Of a stretch of DNA of 64,000 nucleotides, positions 15,245 to 24,829 are shown piece by piece. Under the pieces are notes generated by a model. It saw only the letters and a program-made list of their open reading frames with translations. It searched no databases and was not told where the DNA came from. The translations under genes and the position numbers were made by a program. Numbering within the stretch: position 1 is the first letter of the stretch; each line of letters begins with the position of its first letter. Origin of the DNA: JACOMY01 sp046233115 (GTDB lineage Bacteria; Pseudomonadota; Alphaproteobacteria; Kiloniellales; JACOMY01); NCBI GenBank assembly GCA_046233115.1, contig JBJXHM010000007.1:1-64000 (forward strand). Reading direction: 5' to 3'.

Positions 15245-16507
15245 TCAGTTGCGCATCTCCACCGTCGCGATGCGGCGCAGGTCCTGCAGGTAGCGGCGGG
15301 CGCGGCGGTCGACCTGCTCGGTCAGCAAGCGCTCGCGCACGGCCGCGCGGTCGACGCCGCTGTCCTCGCGGGCACAGACGATGGCCAGGCCGATGCCGTT
15401 CGGCGCGCGGAAGAGGTCGCTGGCGCTGCCGATCGGCAGGCCGGTGGTGACGGTGCGCAGGTTCTGTGGCATGCGCGAGACCTCCAGCGGATCGGGCAGC
15501 GCCTCGACGGTGGCGTCGAAGTGCTTGGCGACGCCCTCGAAGGCCTCGCAGTCGCTCAGCGCCTTCTGCGCCTGGCTCGCGCGTCCGGCTGCCTGGTTCA
15601 CGGCACTGCGGTTCTCGAAGTTGCGCACCGGGAAGGTCATCATCTTCACCGAGGCGGTCAGCAGCCGTTCCGGCGTCGGCCGCTCGTCGCGCAACAGCAT
15701 GATGTAGATGCCGGTTGGCGTCACGATCGGCGGGGTCAGCTCGTGCGGATTGATCTTGGCCAGCGCATCCTCGATCTCCTGCGGCAGGCTGCCAGGGTCG
15801 ACCCAGCCCATGTCGCCGCCGACCGAGGCGGTCGGCGCCTGCGAGAGCTGCCGGGCGAGCGCCGGGAAGCTGCCGCCACGCTTGATCTGCTCGATCACGC
15901 GGTCGGCCGTCTGCTGGACTTCTGCGGTCTCCGAGGGATTGTCGATCGGCAAGTAGATCTCCGCCAGCAAGCGCTGCGGTTCCCCCTGGCGGGCCTGGAT
16001 GCGGGCGACAGCTTCGTTGATGTCCTCGTCGGTGACGATGACTCGTGGCAGGACCTCCTTGCGCAGGAGGGCGCGCCAGAGCAACTGGGCATGCACCTGG
16101 TCGACCAGATAGGCTGGCAGGATGCCTGCCTTCTCCAGCCGCGAACTCAGAGTCTCCCAGTTCATGCCGTTGCCCTGGGCGATCTGCTCCAGGGTCTTCT
16201 CCTCGTCCTCGGCGCTGACGGTGATGCCCAGGCGATCGGCCTCCTGGGTCTGCAGCTCCTCGTCGATCAGGGCCTGCTCCACCTGGTCGTAGAGGAACTC
16301 GCGGGCCTCCGGCGAATCCTCCAGGCCGGAGGAGACCAGTGCCAGCTTCAGCCGCATCTCCACCTCCAGCGCGGAGATCACCTGGTCGTTGACCATGATC
16401 GCCGGCTTCAGGGTGTTCATCTCCGCCGCCTGAAGCGGCTGCAGCAGCGCCGTCAAGGCAAGAGGAAGGAAGGCGAGGAAACGCAGGCGAAGGATCGGCG
16501 CAGGCAT
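15245..16507 (-). CDS. surA: SurA-type periplasmic peptidyl-prolyl isomerase / chaperone
   Basis: 420 aa. Signal peptide MPAPILRLRFLAFLPLALTA, then a SurA N-terminal domain (IMVNDQVISALEVEMRLKL). A parvulin domain lies at about residues 175-275 (RLLAEIYLPID, LSQAPTASVGGDMGWVDPG), followed by a C-terminal part with a degenerate second parvulin region. In Gram-negatives SurA escorts outer-membrane proteins through the periplasm. The gene precedes rsmA, the usual order, but lptD, which often sits upstream, is replaced by an RTX gene facing away. Start: ATG at 16507. Confidence 0.88.
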   Translation of the reverse strand: MPAPILRLRFLAFLPLALTALLQPLQAAEMNTLKPAIMVNDQVISALEVEMRLKLALVSSGLEDSPEAREFLYDQVEQALIDEELQTQEADRLGITVSAEDEEKTLEQIAQGNGMNWETLSSRLEKAGILPAYLVDQVHAQLLWRALLRKEVLPRVIVTDEDINEAVARIQARQGEPQRLLAEIYLPIDNPSETAEVQQTADRVIEQIKRGGSFPALARQLSQAPTASVGGDMGWVDPGSLPQEIEDALAKINPHELTPPIVTPTGIYIMLLRDERPTPERLLTASVKMMTFPVRNFENRSAVNQAAGRASQAQKALSDCEAFEGVAKHFDATVEALPDPLEVSRMPQNLRTVTTGLPIGSASDLFRAPNGIGLAIVCAREDSGVDRAAVRERLLTEQVDRRARRYLQDLRRIATVEMRN

Positions 16508-16879
16508 GTTTCGGGCAGGTCCAGACTATCGACAGGGTGCGTCGGCGGCCGAGACAGGCAAGCCAGGCCCCGCCCGCCATCGCAACGATCACCCTACCGC
16601 AGTCCGCCCGCGCCAGACCAGTGGCACTTCTGTGGCGAGACCCCTTGCAACGGCCCCGATGGGATCGGCGGGGCAAGACAGTTGGGTTTTCGGACGGTGT
16701 CATACAAGTATCCATTGCTCTCCCTATCCCTCTTCTCTAGCGTGCGGTTCAGTGGAAAGGCGCGGCCACGGGAGGGGTCGGCCGTGCCGGCATTGTATTC
16801 GAGCGACATTTGACCAGAGGCGCTGCTCCCGCGTGGTGACCGGAGTGCTGAGCCTCCCGAAAGGCGAGGGAACAGAACG
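16508..16879. other. Divergent intergenic region, surA / giant RTX gene
   Basis: 372 bp with no gene. It must hold promoters for both directions. Visible are a short dyad ATACAAGTAT near 16702-16711 and a partial GC-rich inverted repeat around 16645-16678 (CTTGC and GCAAG ends). Neither the CAGAT-type palindromes of the other RTX genes nor a convincing -35/-10 pair is seen. Confidence 0.5.
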
Positions 16880-19800
16880 ATGGCAACGATCTACGGTACC
16901 AGCGGCGACGACACCGTCTTCGGCACCGACGCAAACGACACGATCTTCGGGCTGAGCGGCGCCGACTGGCTGGTCGGCCATGACGGCGAGGACCTCCTCT
17001 ATGGTGGTCCCGGCAACAACAGGAGGCTGCAGGGCCACGAAGGCGCCGACACCCTCTTCGGGGGGAGTGGCGCCGATGCCAATCTCATTGGCGGAGACGG
17101 AGACTTTCCGGATACGCTTTTCGGTGACAGCGGCAACGACCAATTCCTGGCCGGCGGCAGCGGCGCCGACATGATTTATGGCGGCGTTGGCAATGACCAA
17201 TTCCTGGCTGGCGGCGCCGGCGCTGACATGATTTATGGCGGCGCCGGCAACGACAGGATGCTGCAGGGCAACGAAGGCGCCGACACCCTCTTCGGGGGGA
17301 GTGGCGCCGATGCCAATCTCATAGGCGGAGACGGAGACTCTCCGGATGCAATTTTTGGTGGCAGCGGCAAAGACACTGACCTGCGCGGCGGCAGCGGCGC
17401 TGACGTGATTTATGGCGGTGCCGACAATGACAGTACCCTTTTCGGAAGCGCCCAGAACGACATCATTTTCGGCGGCAGCGGGAACGACCGGGTGCTGCGC
17501 GGGGGCGACGGCAGCGACACCATCTACGGCGGCAGCGGCGCCGACTACCACCTCGACGGCGAAACCGGCGACGATCTGATTTTCGGTGGCCAGGGGCGCG
17601 ATAAGATGTTCGGCGGGGCCGGTGACGACACCTTCGTTGTCGGGAGTCAGGGCGAGTTTGCTGCCGGAGAGACCTTCAACGGCGGCACAGGGAACGACAC
17701 GCTCTACCTGCTGAATGCAGTGCTGCCGGGCGACGTCAGGCTGGTCAGCGTCGAGACTGTTGTCAGCAGCTTCGATTCGATCGTCGGTACCGGCGGCAAC
17801 GATACGCTCACCGGCAGCGGCGGCCTCAACCTAATCTTCGGCCTCAGCGGCGATGATCGCCTCTACGGGCTGAGCGGGGTGGACCGGCTCTATGGTGGCT
17901 CGGGGGGCGACGGCCCTCTGCTCGGCGGCACCGGCCAGGACCAAATCTTTGGCGGCGAGGGTGAGGACCGAAGTCTCTTTGGTGGCAATGGCAACGACGG
18001 CCTCTTCGGCGAGAGTGGCAATGACTTGGTCTACGGCGATCATGGTAATGACACCTTGTATGGCGGTTCCGGTGACGATACCGCCTTCGCGGGCAGCGGC
18101 AACGACAGTGTCTTCGGTGACGACGGAAGGGACCTACTCTATGGCGATCAGGGCAATGACAGCTTAGACAGCGGCGTTGGCGATGACACGGCTTTTGGTG
18201 GAGAAAGCCAAGACAGTATCTCCGGAGACGATGGGAACGACCTGATCTTTGGAGATCATGGTGATGACACCTTGCGAGGTGGCTCCGGTGACGATACCGC
18301 CTTCGCGGGCAGCGGCAACGACAGGGTCTTCGGCGCGAGCGGCAGTGACTTGGTCTACGGTGGAGAGGGACAAGACCGCTTGGTCGGCGGTGCTGACATA
18401 GATACAGCTTTCGGCGGTAGTAGTCACGATAGCATCTACGGGCGCGACGGCAGTGACACCCTCTCCGGAGGCAGTGATCAAGATATTTTGTTCGGCGCGA
18501 GCGGCAGCGACCTGCTCTATGGCGACCAGGGGCATGACAGCTTGCAGGCCGGGGCTGGCGACGACACAGCTTTCGGAGGTGTAGGCCAGGACAGTATCTC
18601 CGGTGGCAGTGGCAGCGACCTGATCCGTGGAGATCAGGGCAATGACATCGTGCGTGGCGGCTCCGGTGATGACACCGCCTTCGCCGGCAGCGGTCTTGAC
18701 ACTGTCTTCGGTGACGGCGGCAACGACCTTGTCTATGGGGAAAGCGGCTTAGACAGGCTGTTCGGCGGTGAGGACGATGACACCCTCTTTGGCCGCAGTG
18801 ATCAAGATTCCTTGTACGGCGCGAGCGGCAGCGATCTGGTGGTGGGGGACAGCGGCGCCGATCGTCTCGACGGCGGGTCGGGAACGGATACGGCCGAGGG
18901 CGGAGCCGGCAACGACACCTTCGTGGTCGATACCCTGACGGATGTGGTGGTGGCCGCCTCGGGCGGCGGCAGCGACCTGCTGATCTCCGAGGCGACCGAT
19001 TACAGCCTCGCCGGCGGGTCCGGGAGCGAGATCGAGAGGGCGAAGATCGCCGAGAGCGCCGGTGCTGCCGGTCTCAGCGGCTCCAACCGGGACGATACTC
19101 TGACCGGTAACAGTTCCGACAACAGCCTTTCCGGGGGCAGCGGCAACGACCTGCTGATCGGGCGCAGCGGCAGCGACACCCTGGCCGGTGGGTCCGGTGA
19201 CGACCGCTTCCGCTTCTCTGCCGGGGACGGCCCCCTCGACATCATCCTCGAGGCCGGCGGCGAGGGCTCCGATACGGTGCTTACCAGCCGGGACTTCACC
19301 TTGAACGATGGCGCCTCGGTGGAGCGTCTGCGTCTGCTCGGAAGCAACGACCTGACCCTGGTGGCGAACGAGATCGACAATGTGGTCTTCGGCAACTCGG
19401 GCAGGAACGCTCTCTATGGCGGAAGCGGCAGCGATACGTTGCGCGGTGATGCTCGACGGGATGCGCTCTTCGGCGACTCCGGCGACGACATCCTGAGGGG
19501 CGAGAGCGGTGACGATCTTGGCCTTTTCGGCGGCGACGGCAGCGACATCGTGCGCGGCCAGAGCGGTGACGACAGCCTGCTGGCCGGTGACAGCGGCGAT
19601 GACATCCTCTCCAGTGCCGAGGGTGATGATATCCAGGTCTTCGGCGGCAGCGGAGAGGACCAGCTCTATGCGCAGGATGGGAACGACAGCGGCTTCTATG
19701 GCGGCGAGGGGGCAGACCGGATCTTCGGAGGCCAGGGAGATGAGCGCTCCCTCTTCGGCGATGCCGGCGATGACCAGATCCGAGGCAACGCCGGCCACGA

Positions 19801-22800
19801 CCGCTCGCTGCTGGGCGGTAGCGGTGACGACCAGATCCTGGGGAATGGCGGCGACGATAGTGTCCTGCTTGGCGGGTCCGGGGCGGACCGCATCAACGGC
19901 GGTGCGGGCGAGGATCGGACGCTCCTGGGCGAGGCTGGCGACGACCGGATCAACGCGGGCTCCGGCAACGACGTCTCATTGCTGGGCGGTCTGGGTGCCG
20001 ATAGACTCTTCGCGGCCTCGGGAGCCGACAGTCTCCTCTTCGGGGGACGTGGCGTCGATTCGCTGTTTGGAGCCGACGGCGACGACAGTGCCTTTTACGG
20101 CGGTACCGGCAGTGACCGGATCGAGGGTGGCAGCGGCCTCGACCGCGGCTTCTACGGCGACAAGGGCGGCGACCGGATCTATGGCGGTAGCGGCGACGAC
20201 GGCGCCCTCTTTGGCGGCTCCGGCGACGATCGAGTCTACGGCGGGGTCGGGAATGACTCCGATCTCTACGGCGACAGCGGCAGCGACCTGCTCTATGGCG
20301 AACAGGGGAATGACACCCTGCGGGCCGGGGCTGGCGACGATACCGCTGTCGGCGGCCAGGGCGACGACAATGTCGAGGGCGGCAGCGGCAGCGATCTGCT
20401 GGTGGGGAACAGCGGTGACGACCGTCTGGATGGCGGGTCGGGGACCGATACGGCCGAGGGCGGAGCCGGCAACGACACCTTCGTGGTCGATACCCTGACG
20501 GATGTGGTGGTGGCCGCCTCGGGCGGCGGCAGCGACCTGCTGATCTCCGAGGCGACCGATTACAGCCTCGCCGGCGGGTCCGGGAGCGAGATCGAGAGGG
20601 CGAAGATCGCCGAGAGCGCCGGTGCTGCCGGTCTCAGCGGCTCCAACCGGGACGATACTCTGACCGGCAACAGTTCCGACAACAGCCTTTCCGGGGGCAG
20701 CGGCAACGACCTGCTGATCGGGCGCAGCGGCAGCGACACCCTGGCCGGCGGGTCCGGTGACGACCGCTTCCGCTTCTCTGCCGGGGACGGCCCCCTCGAC
20801 ATCATCCTCGAGGCCGGCGGCGAGGGCTCCGACACGGTGCTTACCAGCCGGGACTTCACCTTGAACGATGGCGCCTCGGTGGAGCGTCTGCGTCTGCTCG
20901 GAAGCAACGACCTGACCCTGGTGGCGAACGAGACCGACAATGCCCTGTTCGGCAACTCGGGCAGGAACGCTCTCTATGGCGGAAGCGGCAGCGACACCTT
21001 TCGCGGTGGCGCCGGCCGGGACAAGCTCTTCGGCGGTTCCGGTGGCGATATCCTGAGGGGCGAGAGCGGCGACGACCTCAGCCTTTTCGGCGGCGACGGT
21101 AGCGACATCGTGCGCGGCCAGACCGGCGACGACAGCCTGCTGGTTGGCGGCAGCGGCGATGACAGCCTCTTCGGTGCCCAGGGCAATGACAGCGGGGTCT
21201 TCGGCGGCAGCGGAGAGGACCTGCTCTATGCGCAGGATGGGAACGACAGCGGCTTCTATGGCGGCGAGGGGGCAGACCGGATCTTCGGAGGCCAAGGAGA
21301 TGAGCGCTCCCTCTTCGGCGATGCCGGCGATGACCAGATCCGAGGCAACGCCGGCCACGACCGCTCGCTGCTGGGCGGTAGCGGTGACGACCAGATCCTG
21401 GGGAATGGCGGTGACGACAGTGCGCTGCTTGGAGGGTCCGGGGCGGACAGCATCAACGGCGGTGCGGGCGAGGATCGGACGCTCCTGGGCGAGGCCGGCG
21501 ACGATCGGATCAACGCGGGCTCCGGCAACGACGTCTCATTGCTGGGTGGTCTGGGCGCCGATAGCCTCTTCGCGGCCTCGGGAGCCGACAGTCTCCTCTT
21601 CGGGGGGCGTGGCGTCGATTCGCTGTTCGGAGCCGACGGTGACGACAGTGCCTTTTACGGCGGTACCGGCAGTGACCGGATTGAGGGTGGCAGTGGCCTT
21701 GACCGAGGCTTCTACGGCGACAATGGCGGCGACCGGATCTATGGCGGCAGCGGCGACGACCGCGCGCTCTTCGGTGGCTCCGGCGACGATCGAGTCTACG
21801 GCGGGGTCGGGAATGACTCCGATCTCTACGGTGGCTCGGGTGCCGACGGTCTCTATGGCGGCAGCGGCAACGACGTGCTGGTTTTCACCGCGACCGAGAG
21901 CCAGAACGGTATCTACGACCGCTTCGACGGCGGCAGCGGCTTCGACCGGCTGACCATCCGCATGGAGGAGGGGGCGACCCTGCCGCGCGAGCAGGACGTC
22001 ACCGCCATCGAGTCGGTGGAGATCTTCGCGCCGCAAGGTGTGAACCCCGACGACAGGCTGAGCGGCTTTGCCAACGACGACACGATATGGGGCTACAGCG
22101 GATCCGACTGGCTCGATGGCCGGGACGGCGGGGACACGCTCTTTGGCGGCTCGGGCGACGAGATCAAGCTGCAGGGCGGCTCGGGCGATGACCGCCTCTA
22201 CGGTGGCCGCGGCGACGACCTGAAGTTGCTGGGCCAGGACGGGCAGGACCGGGTCTACGGCGGAGCCGGGCATGATAGCTCGCTCTTCGGCGGCAGCGGT
22301 GAGGACAGCCTCTTCGGCGACGCAGGCCATGACGTCAGCCTGGACGGCGGCAGCGGAAGCGACCGGCTCTTTGGCGGTTTCGACGACGACACGCAGCTCT
22401 TCGGCGGCGAGGCGGGCGACAGGCTCTATGGCGGCGGCGGCGATGACTCCCTGCTCTACGGTGCCGGCGGCGACGACCGGCTCTACGGCGGCAGTGGCCA
22501 CGACCGCGGCCTCTTCGGCGCCAGCAGCGCCGACCGGGTCTACGGCGGGGCCGGCAGTGATGCCCTCTATGGCGATCGCGGCGACGATACGCTCGTGGGC
22601 GGCAGTGGTCATGACAGCCTCTTCGGCGGCGAGGGTAGCGACAGCCTCGCGGTGGGGTCGGGCGACCAGCTCACCGGCGGCTCCGGCGGTGACGCCTTCC
22701 ACTTCGATGGCACCACGCTTGGTCTCGGCGGCGCGGCGCAGCCGACCATCGTCGATTTCGACGGTGCCGAGGGCGACAAGCTGGTCTTCGCCACCGGGCT

Positions 22801-22993
22801 CGAGGTCGGTAGCTTCACCTACCGGGAGAGCGCTGCCTTCACCGGCGGCGGAGACAGCGAAGCCCGCTTCAACGAGGTGGCGGGCCGGCTTGAGGTTGAC
22901 CAGGACGGCGACGGCGCGGCCGACCAGCAGGTCGTGCTGGACGGCGTCAGCCTGGCCGCCCAGCTCTCGGTCGGGGATTTCCTCTGGCTCTAG
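16880..22993 (+). CDS. Giant RTX-type calcium-binding repeat protein, 2037 aa
   Basis: The protein begins MATIYGTSGDDTVFG and is nearly all RTX-like nonapeptide blocks (GGSGND, FGDSGDD, YGGSGAD), broken by four linker modules. Two linkers of the NDTFVVDTLTDVVVAASGGG type are near-identical. The C-terminal 90 residues (KLVFATGLEVGSFTY, then DQDGDGAADQQ, ending DFLWL) match the end of the 870-aa RTX protein at 1952-4564, pointing to a shared type I secretion tail. A 1560-bp tandem duplication (520 residues) lies inside. Start: ATG at 16880 with GAGGG 9 bases upstream. No enzyme or adhesin domain was recognised. An extracellular calcium-dependent matrix or surface protein is likely. Confidence 0.9.
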   Translation: MATIYGTSGDDTVFGTDANDTIFGLSGADWLVGHDGEDLLYGGPGNNRRLQGHEGADTLFGGSGADANLIGGDGDFPDTLFGDSGNDQFLAGGSGADMIYGGVGNDQFLAGGAGADMIYGGAGNDRMLQGNEGADTLFGGSGADANLIGGDGDSPDAIFGGSGKDTDLRGGSGADVIYGGADNDSTLFGSAQNDIIFGGSGNDRVLRGGDGSDTIYGGSGADYHLDGETGDDLIFGGQGRDKMFGGAGDDTFVVGSQGEFAAGETFNGGTGNDTLYLLNAVLPGDVRLVSVETVVSSFDSIVGTGGNDTLTGSGGLNLIFGLSGDDRLYGLSGVDRLYGGSGGDGPLLGGTGQDQIFGGEGEDRSLFGGNGNDGLFGESGNDLVYGDHGNDTLYGGSGDDTAFAGSGNDSVFGDDGRDLLYGDQGNDSLDSGVGDDTAFGGESQDSISGDDGNDLIFGDHGDDTLRGGSGDDTAFAGSGNDRVFGASGSDLVYGGEGQDRLVGGADIDTAFGGSSHDSIYGRDGSDTLSGGSDQDILFGASGSDLLYGDQGHDSLQAGAGDDTAFGGVGQDSISGGSGSDLIRGDQGNDIVRGGSGDDTAFAGSGLDTVFGDGGNDLVYGESGLDRLFGGEDDDTLFGRSDQDSLYGASGSDLVVGDSGADRLDGGSGTDTAEGGAGNDTFVVDTLTDVVVAASGGGSDLLISEATDYSLAGGSGSEIERAKIAESAGAAGLSGSNRDDTLTGNSSDNSLSGGSGNDLLIGRSGSDTLAGGSGDDRFRFSAGDGPLDIILEAGGEGSDTVLTSRDFTLNDGASVERLRLLGSNDLTLVANEIDNVVFGNSGRNALYGGSGSDTLRGDARRDALFGDSGDDILRGESGDDLGLFGGDGSDIVRGQSGDDSLLAGDSGDDILSSAEGDDIQVFGGSGEDQLYAQDGNDSGFYGGEGADRIFGGQGDERSLFGDAGDDQIRGNAGHDRSLLGGSGDDQILGNGGDDSVLLGGSGADRINGGAGEDRTLLGEAGDDRINAGSGNDVSLLGGLGADRLFAASGADSLLFGGRGVDSLFGADGDDSAFYGGTGSDRIEGGSGLDRGFYGDKGGDRIYGGSGDDGALFGGSGDDRVYGGVGNDSDLYGDSGSDLLYGEQGNDTLRAGAGDDTAVGGQGDDNVEGGSGSDLLVGNSGDDRLDGGSGTDTAEGGAGNDTFVVDTLTDVVVAASGGGSDLLISEATDYSLAGGSGSEIERAKIAESAGAAGLSGSNRDDTLTGNSSDNSLSGGSGNDLLIGRSGSDTLAGGSGDDRFRFSAGDGPLDIILEAGGEGSDTVLTSRDFTLNDGASVERLRLLGSNDLTLVANETDNALFGNSGRNALYGGSGSDTFRGGAGRDKLFGGSGGDILRGESGDDLSLFGGDGSDIVRGQTGDDSLLVGGSGDDSLFGAQGNDSGVFGGSGEDLLYAQDGNDSGFYGGEGADRIFGGQGDERSLFGDAGDDQIRGNAGHDRSLLGGSGDDQILGNGGDDSALLGGSGADSINGGAGEDRTLLGEAGDDRINAGSGNDVSLLGGLGADSLFAASGADSLLFGGRGVDSLFGADGDDSAFYGGTGSDRIEGGSGLDRGFYGDNGGDRIYGGSGDDRALFGGSGDDRVYGGVGNDSDLYGGSGADGLYGGSGNDVLVFTATESQNGIYDRFDGGSGFDRLTIRMEEGATLPREQDVTAIESVEIFAPQGVNPDDRLSGFANDDTIWGYSGSDWLDGRDGGDTLFGGSGDEIKLQGGSGDDRLYGGRGDDLKLLGQDGQDRVYGGAGHDSSLFGGSGEDSLFGDAGHDVSLDGGSGSDRLFGGFDDDTQLFGGEAGDRLYGGGGDDSLLYGAGGDDRLYGGSGHDRGLFGASSADRVYGGAGSDALYGDRGDDTLVGGSGHDSLFGGEGSDSLAVGSGDQLTGGSGGDAFHFDGTTLGLGGAAQPTIVDFDGAEGDKLVFATGLEVGSFTYRESAAFTGGGDSEARFNEVAGRLEVDQDGDGAADQQVVLDGVSLAAQLSVGDFLWL
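18835..20394 (+). repeat. Internal tandem duplication, copy 1, in giant RTX gene
   Basis: The segment repeats 1560 bp downstream, in frame. In the stretch 18901-19380 against 20461-20940 I counted only four mismatches in 480 bases, three of them silent. The middle (19381-19680) has diverged, and 19681-20271 is again near-identical. The left boundary is approximate. Confidence 0.8.
20395..21831 (+). repeat. Internal tandem duplication, copy 2, in giant RTX gene
   Basis: Second copy of the 1560-bp unit. Similarity ends at about 21831 (after GATCTCTACGG), where the following RTX block differs. The very high identity of the linker module compared with the RTX block next to it suggests recent duplication followed by uneven change or gene conversion. 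Confidence 0.8.
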
Positions 22994-23013
22994 CCGAAAC
23001 CCCCGCGGGGGGA

Positions 23014-23032
23014 GCGCGTTCCAAGCACGCGC
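23014..23032 (+). terminator. Hairpin after giant RTX gene
   Basis: GCGCGT (23014-23019) pairs with ACGCGC (23027-23032), 20 bp past the stop. It is preceded by the 12-bp palindrome CCCCCGCGGGGG (23000-23011) and followed by TGCCGC/GCGGCA (23043-23060). There is no T tract, so this is a possible terminator cluster only. Confidence 0.35.
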
Positions 23033-23098
23033 GGCAGGCGCTTGCCGCCGGCTAGCGGCAGGTGGATAAGTGGGGGCCTCTGTTCGATGGAGGCCTCC

Positions 23099-24058
23099 AT
23101 GATCAAGACCAGACTGACCTCGGCCCTGGGGATCACGCATCCCGTCCTGCTGGCACCGATGGACCGGATCGCCGGCGGGGCGCTCGCCGCTGCGGTGTCG
23201 GCGGCCGGCGGGCTGGGCCTGATCGGCGGTGGCTACGGCCAGGCGGCCTGGCTGGAGCAGGCCTTCGAGGAGGCCGGGAACCAGCCGGTGGGAGCCGGCT
23301 TCATCACCTGGTCGCTGGCCCGCCAGCCGGAACTCCTGGACCTGGTCCTGGCCCGCAAGCCGCGTGCGGTCATGTTTTCCTTCGGCGAGGCCGGTGAGTT
23401 CGTGGCGCGCTGCAAGGCGGCCGGCGTGCCCAGCCTCTGGCAGGTGCAGCGGCTGGAGCAGGCACGCCGGGCGCTCGAGGTGGGTACCGAGATCATCGTG
23501 GTGCAGGGCCAGGAGGCCGGCGGCCACGGCATGGACCGCGGCCTCGTGAGCCTGCTGCCGGCAGTCCGCGACCTGGCGGGGCCGGAGCAGGTCCTGGTCG
23601 CCGCCGGGGGCATCGCCGACGGGCGCGGCCTGGCAGCGGCCCTCATGCTGGGCGCCGACGGGGTCATGCTGGGCACCCGCTTCTGGGCGGCGGAAGAGGC
23701 GAGCGGTCCGGCCAGTGCCAAGGCCCGCCTGGTCTCGACCGGCGGCGACGAGACCCTGCGCACCAAGGTCTTCGACATCGCACGCGACGTGGACTGGCCC
23801 TGGCACTACAGCGGCCGCGTCCTGGGCAACGCCTTCTCCGAGCGCTGGCACGGCGACATCGAGGGCCTGAAACGCGAGGCCGAGGCCGAGCGCAGCCGCT
23901 ACGACGCCGCGGCCGAGGAAGACTATTCCGTGCGCGTGGTGATCGGTGGCGAGGCCGTCGACCTGATCCACGCGGTGAAGCCGGCAGCGGCCATCGTCGA
24001 GGAGACGGTGGCCGGGGCGGAGGCGCTTCTCGGTGCTGCCGGGGACTTCCTCGGCTGA
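23099..24058 (+). CDS. Nitronate monooxygenase / 2-nitropropane dioxygenase-like FMN enzyme
   Basis: 319 aa TIM-barrel flavoprotein. The family marks are the opening HPVLLAPMDRIAGGALAAAV, the AAGGLGLIGGGYG turn, VVQGQEAGGHGMDRG around the active-site histidine, and the FMN-phosphate segment VAAGGIADGRGLAAALMLGADGV followed by GTRFWAAEEA (split here for length: VAAGGIADGRG and LGADGVMLGTRF). Members oxidise alkyl nitronates or act as enoyl reductases. The substrate is unknown here. Start: ATG at 23099 with GGAGG 5 bases before it. It converges with the acyl-ligase-like gene 15 bp away. Confidence 0.85.
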   Translation: MIKTRLTSALGITHPVLLAPMDRIAGGALAAAVSAAGGLGLIGGGYGQAAWLEQAFEEAGNQPVGAGFITWSLARQPELLDLVLARKPRAVMFSFGEAGEFVARCKAAGVPSLWQVQRLEQARRALEVGTEIIVVQGQEAGGHGMDRGLVSLLPAVRDLAGPEQVLVAAGGIADGRGLAAALMLGADGVMLGTRFWAAEEASGPASAKARLVSTGGDETLRTKVFDIARDVDWPWHYSGRVLGNAFSERWHGDIEGLKREAEAERSRYDAAAEEDYSVRVVIGGEAVDLIHAVKPAAAIVEETVAGAEALLGAAGDFLG

Positions 24059-24073
24059 GGGTGTGTGTCCTGG

Positions 24074-24829
24074 CTAGGGCAGCTGGGCCGTGATCTCCAG
24101 GTCGGGCTTGCCGGCCTTGCGCACCTTGGCCAGCGATCGTTCGTCGAGGCGGGGCGTCAGGATGATCTGACCCGCACCGCACCAGGCCGCGACCAGGGCC
24201 TTCAGCGCTGCCGGCTCGGCGAGCGGACAGGCCAGCAGCGCCCGGGCCTGCTCGGGCCAGGGCTCTGGAGCGGGGATGTCGGCGGCCGGGTGCGGGAGCG
24301 GCCCGCCGCCCTGCCGCAGCAGGGACTGCCAGGCGACCAGCTCCAGGCCTTCGGGGCGCTTGGCGGTGCCGCCGCCGCGCAGCAGCGGGGTGATCAGACG
24401 CTTCCAGAGGCCGAGTTGGCTGGCCATGGGCATGACGATCAGGCGGCAGGTTTCTTGGTGGGGGGCACCGACCTCGGCCAGTGCGCGGGCGCGCTCGAAG
24501 ACGCTGGCGAGGTCCAGGGTGACCAGGGCGGCCGGCTGCTCCGTCTCGGCCCAGTCGTGCAGCTGCGCCATCGCCCGGCGCGGGTCGACCAGGGCGGCCC
24601 GGCCGCCGGCCAGCCAGACGGCGAGGAGCGCGACCACCGCACCCGGCAGGTTCGGCAGCAGGATGCCGATCGGCCGCTCCTCCGCCAGGCCGAGCGCCCG
24701 CAGGCCGATGGCGGCGGCCCCGGCCTCCTGCCAGATCGCCCGGCGCGACCAGCTCCGCTCCAGGAAGGTGAGGAAGGGGGCGCTGTCCTCGGCCCCTGCG
24801 GCCAGCGCCGCCAGCGGCCCGCTGCTCAC
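24074..24829 (-). CDS. Truncated / degenerate AMP-binding (acyl-CoA ligase N-terminal-like) protein
   Basis: 251 aa that resemble the first third of long-chain acyl-CoA ligases. IGILLPNLPGAVVALLAVWL and GGRAALVDPRRAMAQLHDWA match the region where those enzymes read LLPNCP..GGTVVNYNPLY..EL.HQ, and CRLIVMPMASQLGLWKRLI also fits. The ATP-binding P-loop-like TSGTTGxPKG motif and the whole adenylation core and C-terminal domain are absent. The protein ends on a clean stop. Catalysis as an adenylating enzyme is therefore not expected. GTG start at 24829 overlaps the stop of the methyltransferase gene (GTGA), implying translational coupling. It may be a regulatory pseudo-enzyme or a decaying gene kept by its coupling. 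Confidence 0.7.
   Translation of the reverse strand: MSSGPLAALAAGAEDSAPFLTFLERSWSRRAIWQEAGAAAIGLRALGLAEERPIGILLPNLPGAVVALLAVWLAGGRAALVDPRRAMAQLHDWAETEQPAALVTLDLASVFERARALAEVGAPHQETCRLIVMPMASQLGLWKRLITPLLRGGGTAKRPEGLELVAWQSLLRQGGGPLPHPAADIPAPEPWPEQARALLACPLAEPAALKALVAAWCGAGQIILTPRLDERSLAKVRKAGKPDLEITAQLP

Noticed and set aside
16645..16678. Inverted repeat between surA and the giant RTX gene as a terminator
   Set aside because: Pairing is broken by several mismatches and the site lies between divergent starts, where a terminator is not expected.
18749..23971. Long minus-strand frames opposite the giant RTX gene, including one of 811 codons
   Set aside because: Same antisense effect of repetitive coding DNA. 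The composition is repetitive and they run across the unrelated gene at 23099-24058.
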